A stretch of 64,000 nucleotides of DNA. Source: Selaginella moellendorffii. Taxonomy: Eukaryota > Streptophyta > Lycopodiopsida > Selaginellales > Selaginellaceae. The DNA lies in the NCBI RefSeq assembly GCF_000143415.4, contig NW_003314268.1:325117-389116 (forward strand), in the 5' to 3' direction. Within the stretch, counting starts at the first letter, position 1; every line of letters begins with the position of its first letter. Both the position numbers and the translations under genes were made by a program. The notes below the pieces were generated by a model, which made no database searches, was not told the DNA's origin, and saw only the letters and a program-made list of their open reading frames with translations. Shown here one piece after another: positions 21,949-34,514 of the stretch.

Positions 21949-24900
21949 CTATGTTAGCATTTAAACAAGTTGAGTGGCAAGTTGAGTTAGTTGTGTTCTA
22001 GATAAGATTGTTTAGTAGGTGTTGAGCTTTAGCTTTTCCTTGAAAAGTAATTTAATTATGGACTATACTAACTTTACAAAAGGACGAGTTAATGATCAAT
22101 ATGAGAGTGTTTGAATCCTTGTTAGATTTGAGTTGGGATATATCGATTATTAATGTTTTTTTGTGCTTATTATGAAAGTGAGTTATGTTTTATATATAGA
22201 TGGATTTATGGAGAATTATTTAGTGGTCACTTGTTGAGTATAACTTCATTGTGCTTGGCTTTTGGATTGATATAGACATGCTCTTCATTAGCTCTTGCAT
22301 TAAGAAGTATATCCTATGGATATGTTAAGGAGGATGTTATGGGTTATACCATGATTTCTTTTTAGCATTGAAACTAGTTTATGCAAGACTCATGATCATT
22401 GTTAGGCAAAACTTGGTTATATGTTTCCTTGAGTTTTTAGTTTTTTGAGTTTTATGCTCATTGCTTCATTTGTTAGGAGTTGTTGGGAAAGGCATTTTTG
22501 GCTATTAACTTTGATGTTGAAGTTAACTTTTGCATTTTGGTAATTATTGGTGATGATTGACTATTATATAAGATAGTTGATTATTCTTATTGAGGGTTTT
22601 TGCTAGATTATTATTGATATAGAATGATTTGCCATTCTTCAGGATGATGGATTATTATTTTAACGATGATTGTACATCTTTCTATTGACCACATGTTCTT
22701 TATGGTTTGTTCTGAATTGATTTCTTAGGTTTGAAATATTAGTAGGATGTTTGCTTGAGCAACTCTGATATTTTGGTGTTGTTGACTAAGATCTATTCAA
22801 ATTGCCTAGTGTGATAGTTGATATAAATAAGTGTTTGTTTGCTTTGCAACATTCATTCTGTTTTGCTAAATGTTGCTATATTGGTTTTGATAAATTAAAT
22901 GTTATTTTCTTTAAATGATACATTTGTGAGTATTTTACTTGTCAATCAATGATACTTTATGTTCTTTGAGCTGTCTTTCGTAAGTTATTTGGCATACTGT
23001 CTGTAATATTTAACTGTTAAGTTTTATCATTGAGTGTTCTTGATGGTACAATTGCTATTGAATTTTTTTGGATGGCGACTCCTATGTTTTCCAATTATGA
23101 TGATCTTGGTGGTTTCTATATTATAATACTTGTTTATCGGATGATAACTTACTTGGAATACTCTCGTGTTCTACTCTAAGATTTGATCACTAATAACTTA
23201 AGTCTTTCAGATATTATTATCTTTGACTTTGATATTATGCAAGCCACAATTTTTTTTTCCAATTTGTTAACTTAACTCATCTATCCAACCACCACAGCCT
23301 TGGCCTTGGTTAAGTTCTCTTACCAAGGTTCCCACTTATTGTATCAACTCCTACTTGGTTCTACTTAGTCTCAACAACTCACTACACGAGCAACAAAGTG
23401 TTATCCATCTATTCCATGGATTCCTAAATTCTTTCCCAATCCCCTTCCCTGGGTTAGACTGGACTTAAGGTTCAGTTATACTCCTCACAGGTATAAGCAG
23501 CTAAGCACACAAAGCCTCCAAATTCTTACCATCCTTTGGTACAACAAGACTTTGATCATAAGACCCTTTAAATCCCAAGCCTTGGGTGCAACATTTGTTT
23601 TAGGACACCAAGGGGAAACACCGTGGCCTAATGGCCCGGTATAGGTACCCCTACTCCCCCACTTTTATCCCGAAGGGAAGGCCCAAACCCCTAGAAAAAG
23701 CAAAGACCAATGAGTTGTAAGGTACTCAAATAGAGCACCATTCCACATGAGCCGAGAACACTACAGTCGATTTCCCTTTTGGGAGTGGGAGTTACTTTTA
23801 AGCACTTCCTTGGATGGCCCCTTTAGCACCACTCGAGTCTATGCTCACTCCCACCCAAGGCCCATAAACCCTAGTCTCAACCTCAAGTTAGTTCAGAAAC
23901 ACCACTAGAGAGTTCCTTCAAGACTGATTTCTAGACCTCACTATCTCTACTATACTTTTGGAACCCCTTTCAGCCCCCCTTAGCTATTTACAGTAGTCTA
24001 TTTAAACCTTATTGATGGGTTTGGTTTCTTTGCTTATGAGGGTTAAGGCCTCTAACTTCTCTCTCTATGTCTTTGCAAGCATGGGTGTATCATACTTTTA
24101 TAAGTTGGGTGCCACCTAAAACAACAAGGGTGGCTAACTCCATTAGTCATTTCCTTGTTGGTGATGGCTGGAAGGTGTCTGACTTGGTAGCTGCATTTAT
24201 ATTAGATAGAGAGGTTACCTTAACTCATTTAAGTTGGTGCATTTTCACATAGTGTGATCATTGTGAAGTTTTTTTAGAGTTGTTTCTTTATCGGTGGTTT
24301 AGACTAGAGTGTGTATTGATGAGGATATTGACCTTTCCTAAGAGGGGGACAGTGTTGCAAATATGATTACGAGTATTGAAAGTTATCCATTGGCTAGTCC
24401 TTTTGGATATTCTTTCTTTACTGCCACGACACTAAAAGGTTGGTATTGCTAGATCTTTTATCAATCTCCACTCAAACTAGTTGAGAAACTAGTCAATTGC
24501 TATGTACTTAAATCAAATAAACGTAAGGTAGGAATTCCTATGTGTTTTTTGCTGAGCATACTCAGCCTGGTTTGAGAAACTTCTGTCATTAACTTGCACT
24601 TGTTAGTGTTGAGAACCCCCATAATATTGAGCTTGGTCCCTCAATATTGCTAGATAATAGCTTACCATGTTTGCTAAACACCCTCGCTATTATGCACATG
24701 GTGTTAGTTTAGTTCAATCCCAATTGCTATTTATGGAAAGTGTCTAGATTTGCTAATTTGGTATATCCATAGAATGTAGAGATTGTCTTAAAAACAGTAG
24801 TGTTCATCTCATGTTCAAATTTACAATTTAGTGCCATTCCATATTTAGTAATTTTTGAGTTACTTCTAGAGACTAACTCTTGGTAGTAAGGCTAACTATG

Positions 24901-24955
24901 GGTGAAAACTTTAAGCATGCGTTCCTTAAGACGGGGGGGTGGTGGTGGTGGTGGT

Positions 24956-25472
24956 TATGGGGGGTTTCAAATGTATAGTAGGGATAGTGGGTAGGTCAAG
25001 CATACCTGATCAATCTGAGGCATAGTTTAGATCCCATTTGCATGTCTGTCCTTGTTTTATATCTAGCTTGGATCTAAGGCCAAATTCCACACTATGCTAG
25101 CTAATAGAGTACCTATATCCTCGCATTAGACCACCGGTATGCTAAAATAATTCCAGACTCCATTTGGCTCCATTTTGCATGCTAATCCTAGCATTAAAAT
25201 GCTAGATGCTCTAGAACTATTCTAAGTCACTTCATGCTCCTGTCCCTTCACTCCTTGGGCTGAACACTCAGGAGTCTCTCCGTACTCTAGTTCCTTCACT
25301 CCTTGACTGCAAGATTGGGAATTTGGCTTTGTACCTTTATTTAGTGGCCTAAGACCTTGAAACTCAGATTTCACTCCATTGTCATTAGGACACATGGCAT
25401 ATGACATGTGGCATATAAAGGGTTATGTTCTGCTTTGTGGTTATCCTAATAGGATAAAGGGTGAAAACCACA
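24956..25472 (+). repeat. LTR of the non-coding retroelement family
   Basis: It starts TATGGGGGGTTTC and ends GAAAACCACA. It is the reverse complement of the LTR copies at 29852-30396 and at 33629-34024 plus 50418-50562. It follows a G/GGT-rich tract at about 24931-24955. Confidence 0.75.
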
Positions 25473-25920
25473 TACACTATAAAAGTGTTGCAAATTACTT
25501 TGAATATCAGTGAAATCAAAGTTGGTAGATTCTTGGCTAGCACTGGATTGGCATCTCCACTAGAACTACAAGAGGAGGAAATGATGATGACCCACTTTTG
25601 CTTCACATTCACTTTGGCATGATCATAGCTTTATACTTTGATTGGAGATCCAAAAACTTTAATTTCCTTGGACTTGGAATGTTGTCTACCTTCACCCACA
25701 CCTGAAAGAAGAAACTCTGATCGTTCAATTACATTAATGTTGTTGTGAATCATAGCCTCCAATGAAATAGAACCAAGAGAAAGCTCAAAATGTTGACAAA
25801 GAAAGTTTTTTGAAACAAGACTTTAGGAGAAGGAAAGTGTTGGGTGATCTTGGTAATATAGAAGAAAATTCTCCATTTTGTTGCCTTTAGGTTTTGAAAG
25901 CTTGAACTTTTATAATAAGG
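25473..25920 (-). pseudogene. N-terminal fragment of a MULE gene, copy 3
   Basis: Minus-strand peptides NVKQKWVIIISSSCSSSG and GDANPVLAK align with the N-terminal exon of copy 1 (NVKQKSVVILSSSFSSSG). Nearby DNA up to about 25920 matches the rest of that exon (GTTGTGAATCATAGCCTCC). The remainder of the gene is absent, cut off by the LTR that ends at 25472. A ParB-methylase gene fragment lies on the plus strand 2.6 kb away, as in the 34-50 kb copy. Confidence 0.65.
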
Positions 25921-26149
25921 TCTATCAAAATTATAAAAAGACTATGTTGTTATCCATTAATTAAAGTTTACATTGACATGTTCAAGTAGCTCTAATTCTC
26001 TTTCAACTTCAACTACACCTCTAGTAGCACCATTATTAAATCTATCCCCCAACTTAGACCCAACACCCCCCTCAAGCACACCTAAGCATTACTCCTTAAT
26101 GTAGCTAGTTTTTACCATATTTTATGAATATTTTAAGAGTAGTGGCATT

Positions 26150-26310
26150 TGAGGTGGTGGTAGTAGCACTAGTGGCAGCAATAGTGGTGATAACAATGGT
26201 AACAATGGCATTGGTGGTGGTGATGATGGTGGTGGTGGTGGTAATGGTGATGATGAAGGTAGTGGTGGTGAAGGTGGTGGTGGTGGTAATGGCAGTGGTG
26301 GCAAAAATGG
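26150..26310. repeat. GGT/GAT trinucleotide microsatellite
   Basis: Interrupted GGTGGT, GGTGAT and GGTAAT runs. Frames across it encode low-complexity Val/Met or Pro/Leu strings and are not genes. Confidence 0.9.
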
Positions 26311-26516
26311 GGGTGGATGTGGATTGGAGCCATTTGGTTCCGGAGTTAACAATGTGGATGATAGAGTTGTCATTATGGAAATCTCAATCTAAAGGTCAAA
26401 TTGATTGTTGTCTTTCATCTCATCTTCCTCATGTCTTATTCTCTTTGATCAAACATCTTTATCCTTTTGTAGTTGTGAAAACAAGAAAAAAAAATCATTG
26501 AAAAGGAAAAAACAAA

Positions 26517-27750
26517 ATGCATATGAAGTGGTTGTATGATAGTTGTCCACTAGTACACCATTTTGGTGGGCCACTTAGGCAAGCTTGGCCCATACTGAGC
26601 ATGTATGGGCTAGTTCAACTTAGCATGGTCGTGGCCCGTCCACCCCATATGGCATATCGCAGCTCGGGCGCTCGGCCAAGCTTGAGCTGCAGCATGCCAC
26701 ATGAGGCAGACGGGTGTGGTGGTGTTGATCTGGGTGCACAGGCCAGTTCACTGGTGTACCAGGCCCGGCTGAGCACCCAAGCTGCGCAGGCTGATTCACT
26801 AGAGTACCAAGCCCGGCCAAGTGCCTAGACTACTTGGGCTGGTTCGCTGGCATATTGGGCCCAGCCAAGTGCTCAAGCTGCCCATCCTGTGCAGGCCAGT
26901 TCCCCAGCATACTAGGCTTGGCCAAGCGCCTAGGCCATAGTGTGCCGCATGGGGTGGACAAGCTGCAACGGTGCCAATGCAGGCACGCAGGCTGGTTCAC
27001 TGATATATTGGGCCTGGCTGAGTGCCCGAGCCACCCATCCTACACATGCTAACTCATCTATGGTGCACATGGTCTGTGGCACACATAGGCCATGGCACTG
27101 TGCTACACAGGATGGACGGCCCAGCAAGGTTGCCCCATGACAATGCCGCAGTCATTGTGCTCTACACTGCAAAACACTACTGCCCACGTGCCCTGCACGG
27201 CATGCTATCCAGGCCAGGCTGCCACCCACACATGGTTTTCCGGCATACCGTTGGGCATAGCATCATGCCAGGTAGGGCATGGCAGCTGCAGCATCATGCC
27301 GTGCAGCACACTGTGCTGGGCCTTCTGCCCCACGTAGCACTACACCACGGTCTACGTGCACCGCCCAGCATGCCATCCTGGCTAACCCGGTACACTATGG
27401 GCCAAGACGGCATATTGCTTGCCGGTGCCCACGCACGGTTCGCTGACGTACTGTTGGGTGTTGCATCATGCTGGGCAAAGTGTGGTAGCTGTGGCATCGT
27501 GCCATGCGGCATGCTGTGCTGGGCCATCTGCCCTATGCAAAACAGTGCCATGGCCCATGTGTGCCACCTAGCATGCCATCCTAGCCGAGTGAGTGCACCA
27601 TGGGCTAGGACAGCACACCACGTGCCGGCACCCATGCACGGTATATTGGCGTACTGTGGGACGCAGCATTGTGTGGCACGGGGCGCGGCAGCTGAGGATG
27701 AGGCATGTGGGCATGGCCTGTGCGGCACAATGTGGGGGGCAGCCTAGCCT
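26517..27750. repeat. GC-rich island of tandem minisatellites
   Basis: A GC-rich 1.2-kb block within AT-rich DNA. From about 26740 to 27050 a unit of roughly 47-58 bp recurs (GGCTGGTTCACTGG ... GGCCAAGTGC). From about 27180 to 27740 a longer unit of about 200 bp recurs (AGCATGCCATCCT ... GTGCCGGCACCCA). All six frames are partly open because of the repeat, so I call no gene. It lies between the MULE fragment and the ParB-methylase fragment. Confidence 0.7.
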
Positions 27751-28504
27751 CCACAGTGCAGTGTGGTGCTTGGCCAAGCCCACCTGTTCTTGCTTGAGCG
27801 TTTGCAGCAATAGCACATAGCCTAGTTTGCACAGCGAGCGTGGAGGTGGTGGCACAGCTGCATGGAGCGAGATTGAGGTGGCACTACAAGAGGGAGGAGG
27901 AGAAAAAAATGATTTACTCTTGGTGGTATTGTTTTTGATGTCAATGGATTCCACAAAGTTGCCATCTTCCACTCTACTTTCTATAAAAACTTTAATGCTA
28001 GCAGTTGCCCTAACCCTAACCTAACTTTCATCACAGCTGTTCATTGTGAATGTAGTAAATTTTATATGTCCATTTGTTTCTGCAATTATTTGCTAGCAAT
28101 CTATAATTTCTACTCCATATTAGATTTGATCACATGACAAAGTCCTTTTGAGTTATAAATTAATAATAGAGGTGTGCTATAATATAGAACTGCATAACTC
28201 CCGCCATCAGATGCTTCTTTTGCTTGTCGAGGAGTAGAATAACTCTGTTTGCCAAAACTTTCTACCTTCAGTAGCGAACTCGTGGGTCTCAAAATAAATG
28301 AATGTTGTTCTCCGGTTCTGCAAAAAGGAGTATTTCCATGAGAGAGACTAAACAAGTAAAACATTCAAACCTGAGACATAGATTTGGGAGTTTGTCATCT
28401 TCACCAGTTTCCACACATGAAACAGGAATTGGCTGTGAAACTGCACTTGGGCTAGTCGCTTGGCATATGATGCTAATTGAATCAATATAAATACAGACAT
28501 CGGA

Positions 28505-28735
28505 CACATTACAGAGATATGCTCTTGTGGCAGTAAGTTAGTCCCTTTTATCTTTTTCATTCCACTTTGAAATCCTTGTCCTTGCAAGTAATGGTAAAGC
28601 ACTTGAAGAATTGATCTATAACATCACAAAAAGCAAGCTCTCTTTCAACGAACAAACCTTTTGCTTGAAGCTCCTCAACACTTGGCATCGTAACGATGAT
28701 AAGAGGATGGAGAGCAAACTTGAGAATGTGACTGC
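28505..28735 (+). pseudogene. Fragment of a ParB/methylase-type gene
   Basis: About 230 bp match 48323-48535 closely, including an intron end (TTGTCCTTGCA) and an exon with EELIYNITKSKLSFNEQ. The homologous exon in the larger copy has a stop where this copy reads Trp (NTWHRND). Only this exon and part of the preceding intron are recognisable. Confidence 0.65.
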
Positions 28736-28739
28736 CATA

Positions 28740-29754
28740 ATGTGGAAATAATCTGACAACTATATGTTAATTGCAGTACAAAATTATAAATGAGAATTAT
28801 GTGTTTTGTTGCACATCATAGAATCTTGTTATAAAATATAAAATTCTTATAATCATAAGGTGTTACTTCCAAAGCAATATGATAGATAATTTACTATAAG
28901 TGATAGATAGTAGTACATAAATGGAATATATTTAAATGAGTTTAGAAGAATATGATGATTTCTAGCTTTAATGAAGTACTGAAAATATGTACAATATTTA
29001 ATTTTTTTGGCAACAGATCCTAGAATAAAATCATTCCTATCTTTCACATTATGTCACATGTTTGAGCTGAAAGTTAATCTATATAATAACTTTGAGCATG
29101 TTTTTTAATTCAATGATACATACTTTAAATATTATACAACATAGTCCTCTATACTTTATATAGACTTTATTATAACAATGTCAATTGATGGTAGATCCTA
29201 GAATAAAATCACCCTTACCTTTCACATAACAACAAATTAGTAATGGCATATGTTTGAGGTGATATTTCTTTTCATTGTAAATCTAAGTACTCTATATAAT
29301 AACTTTGAGCATGTTTTTGAATCTGGTATAAAGATTACAAAATGTGGATAAGTGCTTCCAAGAGACGGTTTTGAGAACTAAAGAGAAAGCCATTCACACA
29401 ATTCTAGAGTTTCTCAAGTGGTCCCAGAAGACATGATCCGAGATATCCCACTATGTCAATTCACTTAGACAAACATTGTTCAGTCTATTTCACCTCACTT
29501 TGTCAATATAGACATTTATAGTTTGTAGAAATAGAACGGCCTTGAGACAAACATAAGTATGTTCTTCGGTCTTCAAGCTAGGAACAACAAATATCCTCTT
29601 GGTTTCATTGGAAATCGAGTGGGTTTGGGATGGCATTTGGAAAATAAAGTCTTACAATTTGGATAACATGTTTATAAGTTGTTCTGAAACAATAATTTAT
29701 GGGGAAAATGTTCTACATTATCGATGAGAATCATCGTTAGACATATACATGCGA
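28740..29754. other. AT-rich stretch, no gene seen
   Basis: No frame or structured repeat stands out. A phrase around AAATCTAAGTACTCTATATAATAACTTTGAGC recurs in shorter form (CTATATAATAACTTTGAGC near 29080 and 29293), which suggests an old local duplication. Confidence 0.4.
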
Positions 29755-29848
29755 GAGAATCTCTAGATATGGACTTCCCGAGAGGTCACTTAGCTCAGTA
29801 CTATTCAAACCCAAAGATGCTTAACTTTAAGTATCTCAAAACTATAGC
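29755..29848 (-). mobile_element. Truncated Cassandra LTR fragment
   Basis: The plus-strand stretch GAGGTCACTTAGCTCAGTAC followed by TATTCAAACCC is the complement of the 5S-like C-box region of the Cassandra LTR. It is cut off by the LTR starting near 29852. Confidence 0.55.
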
Positions 29849-29851
29849 GCA

Positions 29852-30396
29852 CGTACTTTTTACCCTTTATCCTATAGTGATTTACCATATGATAACCACA
29901 AAGCGAAACTTAAACCCTCCATATGCCACATGTCATATACCATATGTCACATGCCACATGTCCAAAAGACAGTGGTGTGGAACCCAAGTTTCAGGGCCTT
30001 GGGCCACTGAACAAAGGAACGGTGCCAAACTCCCAAGCATAGAGCCAAGGAGCAATGGCATTAGAGCATGGAACAACTCCTAAGCATACAGCCCAAGGAG
30101 CAAAGTACAGAGTAACTTGGATTAGTCCTAGAGCAATTAGCATCTTAATGCTAGGACTAGCAGGCAAAACGGAGCCAAACAGAGCCAAATGGAGTCTAGC
30201 GCTATTTTGGTATACCAGTGGCATAACACAAAGATATGGGTACTCCACCAACTAACATAGAATGGAACTTGGGCTTAGACTCAAGCCAGATGCAGAACAA
30301 GGACAGGCACGCAAGCGAGAGCTAAACTATGCCTCAAGTTGGTCAGCCATGCCCGACCTATCCACTATCCCTACTATACATTTGGAACCCTCCATA
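29852..30396 (-). repeat. Intact LTR of the non-coding retroelement
   Basis: About 545 bp. It is the reference copy showing that 33629-34024 and 50418-50562 are two parts of one LTR: it reads through GGGTACTCCACC into CATAGAATGGAACTTGGG without interruption. Confidence 0.7.
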
Positions 30397-31045
30397 GCCC
30401 CTCTTAGTTAGTATTTGAGACTAGTTTTTCAATAATACTCAACTACAAATAACACTTCATCAAGGAGTGATTCACCACATCTAAGACTCTATAAAACAAA
30501 CTAAATGTAACCAAATAATATCGACAAAGGAATTGACATGCTAACATGGAAAAACCATATAAACCACAACATGATCCTCCGTAACACCATCTGGTAAAGC
30601 AAGCCTATCACCAATAAATCTTCATTGAGCAAAGCAAGTGTCAACAGTCTTTGACAAAGTCTAGAACTATTCACTAGTCCTAAAGTAACTAACAGTCACT
30701 TTTCAACTTGCCTTCACAAGACCCCAAACACTAAACTCACATCATCGAGTCATATGCTTATCCAACATGAATGTATTACCTTAAGTACGAGATAAAAGTT
30801 CATGGATAAGCATGAACTAAATGACCACTCGAATCCAACTCAACTGCAATAAGCTCATTAATGCGTTTAGTCAACAACTCTGAGCATGCCTTGAAAAAGT
30901 TAGCTATGCATAATCAACACTCAGTTGAAACTAAAGTGAAGACTATGAAATGGATTCATATTGGTACACAACCTCCTCATAGATAAAGTTATAATATAGG
31001 TATCAACATCTCAACTGCAAATAACTAAGTGAAGTTTTTAACCAT

Positions 31046-31145
31046 NNNNNNNNNNNNNNNNNNNNNNNNNNNNNNNNNNNNNNNNNNNNNNNNNNNNNNN
31101 NNNNNNNNNNNNNNNNNNNNNNNNNNNNNNNNNNNNNNNNNNNNN
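31046..31145. other. Assembly gap (100 N)
   Basis: Exactly 100 N, the usual placeholder length. The true gap size is unknown. Confidence 1.
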
Positions 31146-31902
31146 GATTCTCTAATCGTCGCTCAACTCCAACCCCTTCACTAGTTTGTGACTAGCTTAC
31201 AAAAACACAAAAGTTTTCGGACAAAGTGATCAATAGATCAGCCATTGGAAAGGCCTAAGAAATTTGTGGAAAAATTTTCCATCCTAAAAAAAGAATGACT
31301 CTTAGTCTAGAAATGCAATTTTTCAGAACTCAACCAACTTCCTTCTACCTAGAACTTCACATATGTTCAACTCAACACAATTTCTCATGACCTAAAACAT
31401 GCTTAAACATCAAACATCATGCCCATATTTCTGACATCCAATATCGACATCTGCAAAAATGCAAAATGAACATCTAAGGCTTGATCATGAAGACCATATT
31501 TTCGGATATCCACATTGCATTAACACTCTTTTTCAACCACCTTCAAGATCCAATGTGAAGCCAAAACATTAATAAGAAAAATGACATAGAAAATCAAGAT
31601 CTAAGGAAAATTCCTCATCATTTAAACTAATAATGCCACTTCTACTAACACAAGTGCTAGTGATGTCAATGCCTCAACTACACACCTTCTCTATCCAATA
31701 ATCTACTCCAAGTGCTAACAGATTAATTGATAAGTCATAGTAAGTGAATGCTATAATCTTTTCCAACACCGTATTGGGCAAACCCTCAAGGAAACAAAGT
31801 ACCAATATAAATTTAGCATAATGGACCACCATCAAGAATCTAGTCAAAGCTATTTCAATGTTATTATATGTAAATAGACTAGCGTCACCATCAACCACTT
31901 TG

Positions 31903-32406
31903 TGTAAACTCTTGAATTTGGACTTTCTAGGAAGTCACCTATCCCAGTATTATTCAAACCCAAGGACACGTAACCTTAAATATCCCAAAACCCTTAACCA
32001 ATTGGAAAAAAGGGTGTATTTTTGTTCATAAACCCTTTCCTTTTATATTTTAACCCTATGGATCATCTTTTAAGTCATTTTCTTTGGTTGCTTATAATCT
32101 ATCACGCTTCCTTGCAAGTTTATGCAGGAGTAAACTGGACCAGCCAGATGTCATGGGTGTGATTCCTCTAGCCAACCAACAGAGTCAGACTCGAGACTGT
32201 TCCGATACCAAATGTAAGCTCTTGAATTTGGACTTTCTAGGATGTCACCCATCCCAATACTATTCAAAACCAAGGACATTTAACCCCAAGTATCCCAAGA
32301 CCCTTAACCGATTAAAAAAGGGGGTGCACTTTTGTTCATAGGCTCTTTCCCTTTATATTTGAACTCTATGGATCATCTTTCAAGTCGTTCTCTTTAGTTG
32401 CTTACA
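31903..32406 (-). mobile_element. Complete Cassandra TRIM retrotransposon
   Basis: Two direct LTRs of about 194 bp (31903-32096 and 32213-32406) enclose only 116 bp. Flanking CTTTG repeats (31898-31902 and 32407-32411) form a 5-bp target duplication. On the minus strand the 5' LTR ends GAGCTTACA and is followed by TTTGGTATCGGAACA, a Met-tRNA-type primer site. The LTR contains a 5S-rRNA-like 3' half, including TTGGGATGGGTGACATCC, which matches the C-box region of 5S genes. 5S-bearing LTRs define the Cassandra group; known members are transcribed by RNA polymerase III. There is no protein-coding capacity, so it depends on enzymes made elsewhere. Confidence 0.9.
32202..32212 (-). promoter_or_regulatory. 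Primer-binding site of the Cassandra TRIM
   Basis: On the minus strand TTTGGTATCGG directly follows the 5' LTR and is close to the initiator Met-tRNA 3'-end complement (TGGTATCAGAG). Confidence 0.75.
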
Positions 32407-33605
32407 CTTTGGGGTCAATCATCGTTTATCCAAGCAACTTCGTAAATACATTGCTCATTATCACATGGATATGATATAAGTATCACAATAATTTGATCAT
32501 CAATTGAGCAGCACTACGAGCAACACCCATATCATTATTACAAAGGTTTATGTGAGTATCAAGTGTTAATGTGGTTTTTACCCTTTATCCTATGGTGATT
32601 TACCATAGGATAACACCACGAAGCGGAACCTAAACCGTCTTTGTGCCACATGCAACATAAATGCCACACTCCACTAATAGAAACTTACAACACCTAACAC
32701 CACTAACTTTTATTCACAACATAGACAAACTCATGCCACTCTTTATCTAACCAAACTCAAAGCTAATCCAACACTAAGCTACTTTCCCAGAGTTCCCATA
32801 GCAAAGTTTCCCAGAAAAGAATTGAGCATTATAACCCAAGTCTTCAATAACAAACCTAGATAAAATGGTTTAGTGCTTCACTACCATCCCACCACTTGTA
32901 AGACTATCATAACCAGCATGCATCAAGATAAAGTCTCTTGATTGCATAATGTGAATATGAGCAATGAGTCAACACCTCATTATAAATTATTTCTCCAAGA
33001 AAAGAAAATGATTTTCATGTTTGATCCTTTGTCCCTGATAACCCTCTTTTCGGTCTCATCTTTGACTAAACCTCAAGCTTGCTTTCACACTACCTTCAGT
33101 CCAATCCAAGAAAAGTTTATGAGAGAGTTCTGCAATGACTACTTGAACCAATAGACTAATCCCTATAGTCTTGATTGATCCACTCATAATCATGTCTAGG
33201 AAAGATCCACTAGTGCCTTGCTAAATAACTACGGACTAACTTATTTGCCACTTATAGCAAACCCAAGGAAAGTTTTCTTTCACTCACAATATATGGAACA
33301 ACTTATGGAACCATCGATAAGCTAATATTAATCCTGCCAACTCAAAGTGTAACCTTGAGTTGCTAATATGCCTCACTTATAAGCCCAAATGCAAACTTGT
33401 GTAAACGAAATGTCTTACATCCATCTTATGAGCCCAAGAGCAAGCTCATATAATCTAGTATGAAAGGTAACCAAATTTTATACCCAAGGAATAAATGCAA
33501 AGTCTTTACACCCAAACGTATACCCAATTGGATCATTGTTTTCATCTCAGCGGATGCAATGAGACTAGTTGCCCAATCTCATTGTATAGTACTCACTGAG
33601 ACCGC

Positions 33606-33617
33606 CCTCTGATACCA
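33606..33617 (-). promoter_or_regulatory. Primer-binding site of the non-coding LTR element
   Basis: On the minus strand TGGTATCAGAGG follows the 5' LTR end after a short AT-rich spacer. It matches a Met-tRNA primer site and fixes the element's orientation. Confidence 0.75.
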
Positions 33618-34514
33618 AATATATCATATGTGGTTTTTACCCTTTAGATTATAATGATTTACCATAGAATAACCACAAAGCAAAACCTAAACCCTCCATG
33701 TGCCACATGTCATATGCCATATGTCCAAAGGATAGTGGTGCAGAACCCAAGTTTCAGAGCCTTGGGCCATTGAACAAAAGAACAATGCCAAACTCCCAAG
33801 CATGGAGCCAAGGAGCAATAGCACTAAAGCACGGAACAACTCTCAAGCATACAGCCCAAGGAGCAAAAGAACAGGAGTACGGAGCAACTTGGATCAATCC
33901 TAGAACAACTAGCATCAATGCTAAGACTAGCACACAAAACGGAGCCAAACATAGTTTAGTGCTATTTTAGCATATCGGTGGCCTAACGCAAGGATATGGG
34001 TACTCCACCAGTTAGTATGAAATGAGCTCGGGTAGGTTTTGAGCTCATGAGCTCACGAGCTGAGCTCACGACTTCTTAAATATAAGGAAAACATTGGTTC
34101 GTCCCGAACCAACATCTTTTTATTTTTCAAATTTTGATTTAATCCATATTTCCAAGTAAATTCGACAAATAAAATACAAATATAAATATAGATCCGAACA
34201 CTAGAAACACTTTTCAAGCTTTGCAATTTTAAGGCTTGTCTGATGGATGTCATGGTCAACTTTAGGATCTTGGTTTAATTCCTGCATAAAAATGTAATAG
34301 ATGTGCTTGCAAACTATATATACCTTTCCTTTATTCTCCCTCTATGTAAAATCTGGATAGGTACAAGATGGATTTTCGCAGATTCTGATAGTGTAGCTTG
34401 TACCCTTTGATGACTCAGTCATAACAACAAACTCCTTAGCCATAGCACTGATGTAGGTTATCCTTGTGATTGTGCATTTCAATGCCTTTGCCAACTTGAT
34501 CTTCTCTTGTGCAC

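Larger units (their letters stand above)
19930..25472 (+). mobile_element. Non-coding LTR retroelement, plus-strand copy, 5' truncated
   Basis: The internal part from about 19930 to 22400 is an inverted, diverged copy of 33240 to 30500. The two arms match in order at several places (about 19.93, 20.38, 20.62 and 22.33 kb against 33.23, 32.72, 31.9 and 30.57 kb). It ends in a 3' LTR at 24956-25472 preceded by a G-rich tract that fits a polypurine tract. No gag or pol is visible over about 5 kb, so it is a large non-autonomous element. The 5' LTR is missing, and 22.4-24.9 kb has no counterpart in the other copy. A Cassandra solo LTR interrupts it at 21780-21948. Confidence 0.6.
29852..34024 (-). 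mobile_element. Non-coding LTR retroelement, minus-strand copy (5' LTR continues at 50418-50562)
   Basis: The 3' LTR is 29852-30396 and the internal region 30397-33628, which holds a Cassandra TRIM and an assembly gap. The 5' LTR begins at 33629 but is interrupted at 34024 and resumes at 50418-50562. A Met-tRNA-type primer site lies at the expected place inside the 5' LTR (33606-33617). The internal region has no gag or pol similarity, so it is a large non-autonomous derivative. It is the inverted partner of the 19930-25472 copy. LTR ends are TGTGG and CCACA. Confidence 0.65.

Noticed and set aside
23621-23660. tRNA gene, from an A-box-like GTGGCCTAATGGC
   Set aside because: No B box (GGTTCGANNCC type) or cloverleaf could be found downstream.
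24931-24965. G-quadruplex regulatory element
   Set aside because: The G-rich run sits directly before an LTR start and is better explained as the polypurine tract.
26517-27750. Long overlapping frames (up to 241 codons) in all directions
   Set aside because: The GC-rich tandem repeats lack stops in many frames; no frame is favoured and no domain is seen.
28007-28024. CCCTAACCCTAACC as a telomere relic
   Set aside because: Only about two units; too short to separate from chance or a telo-box.
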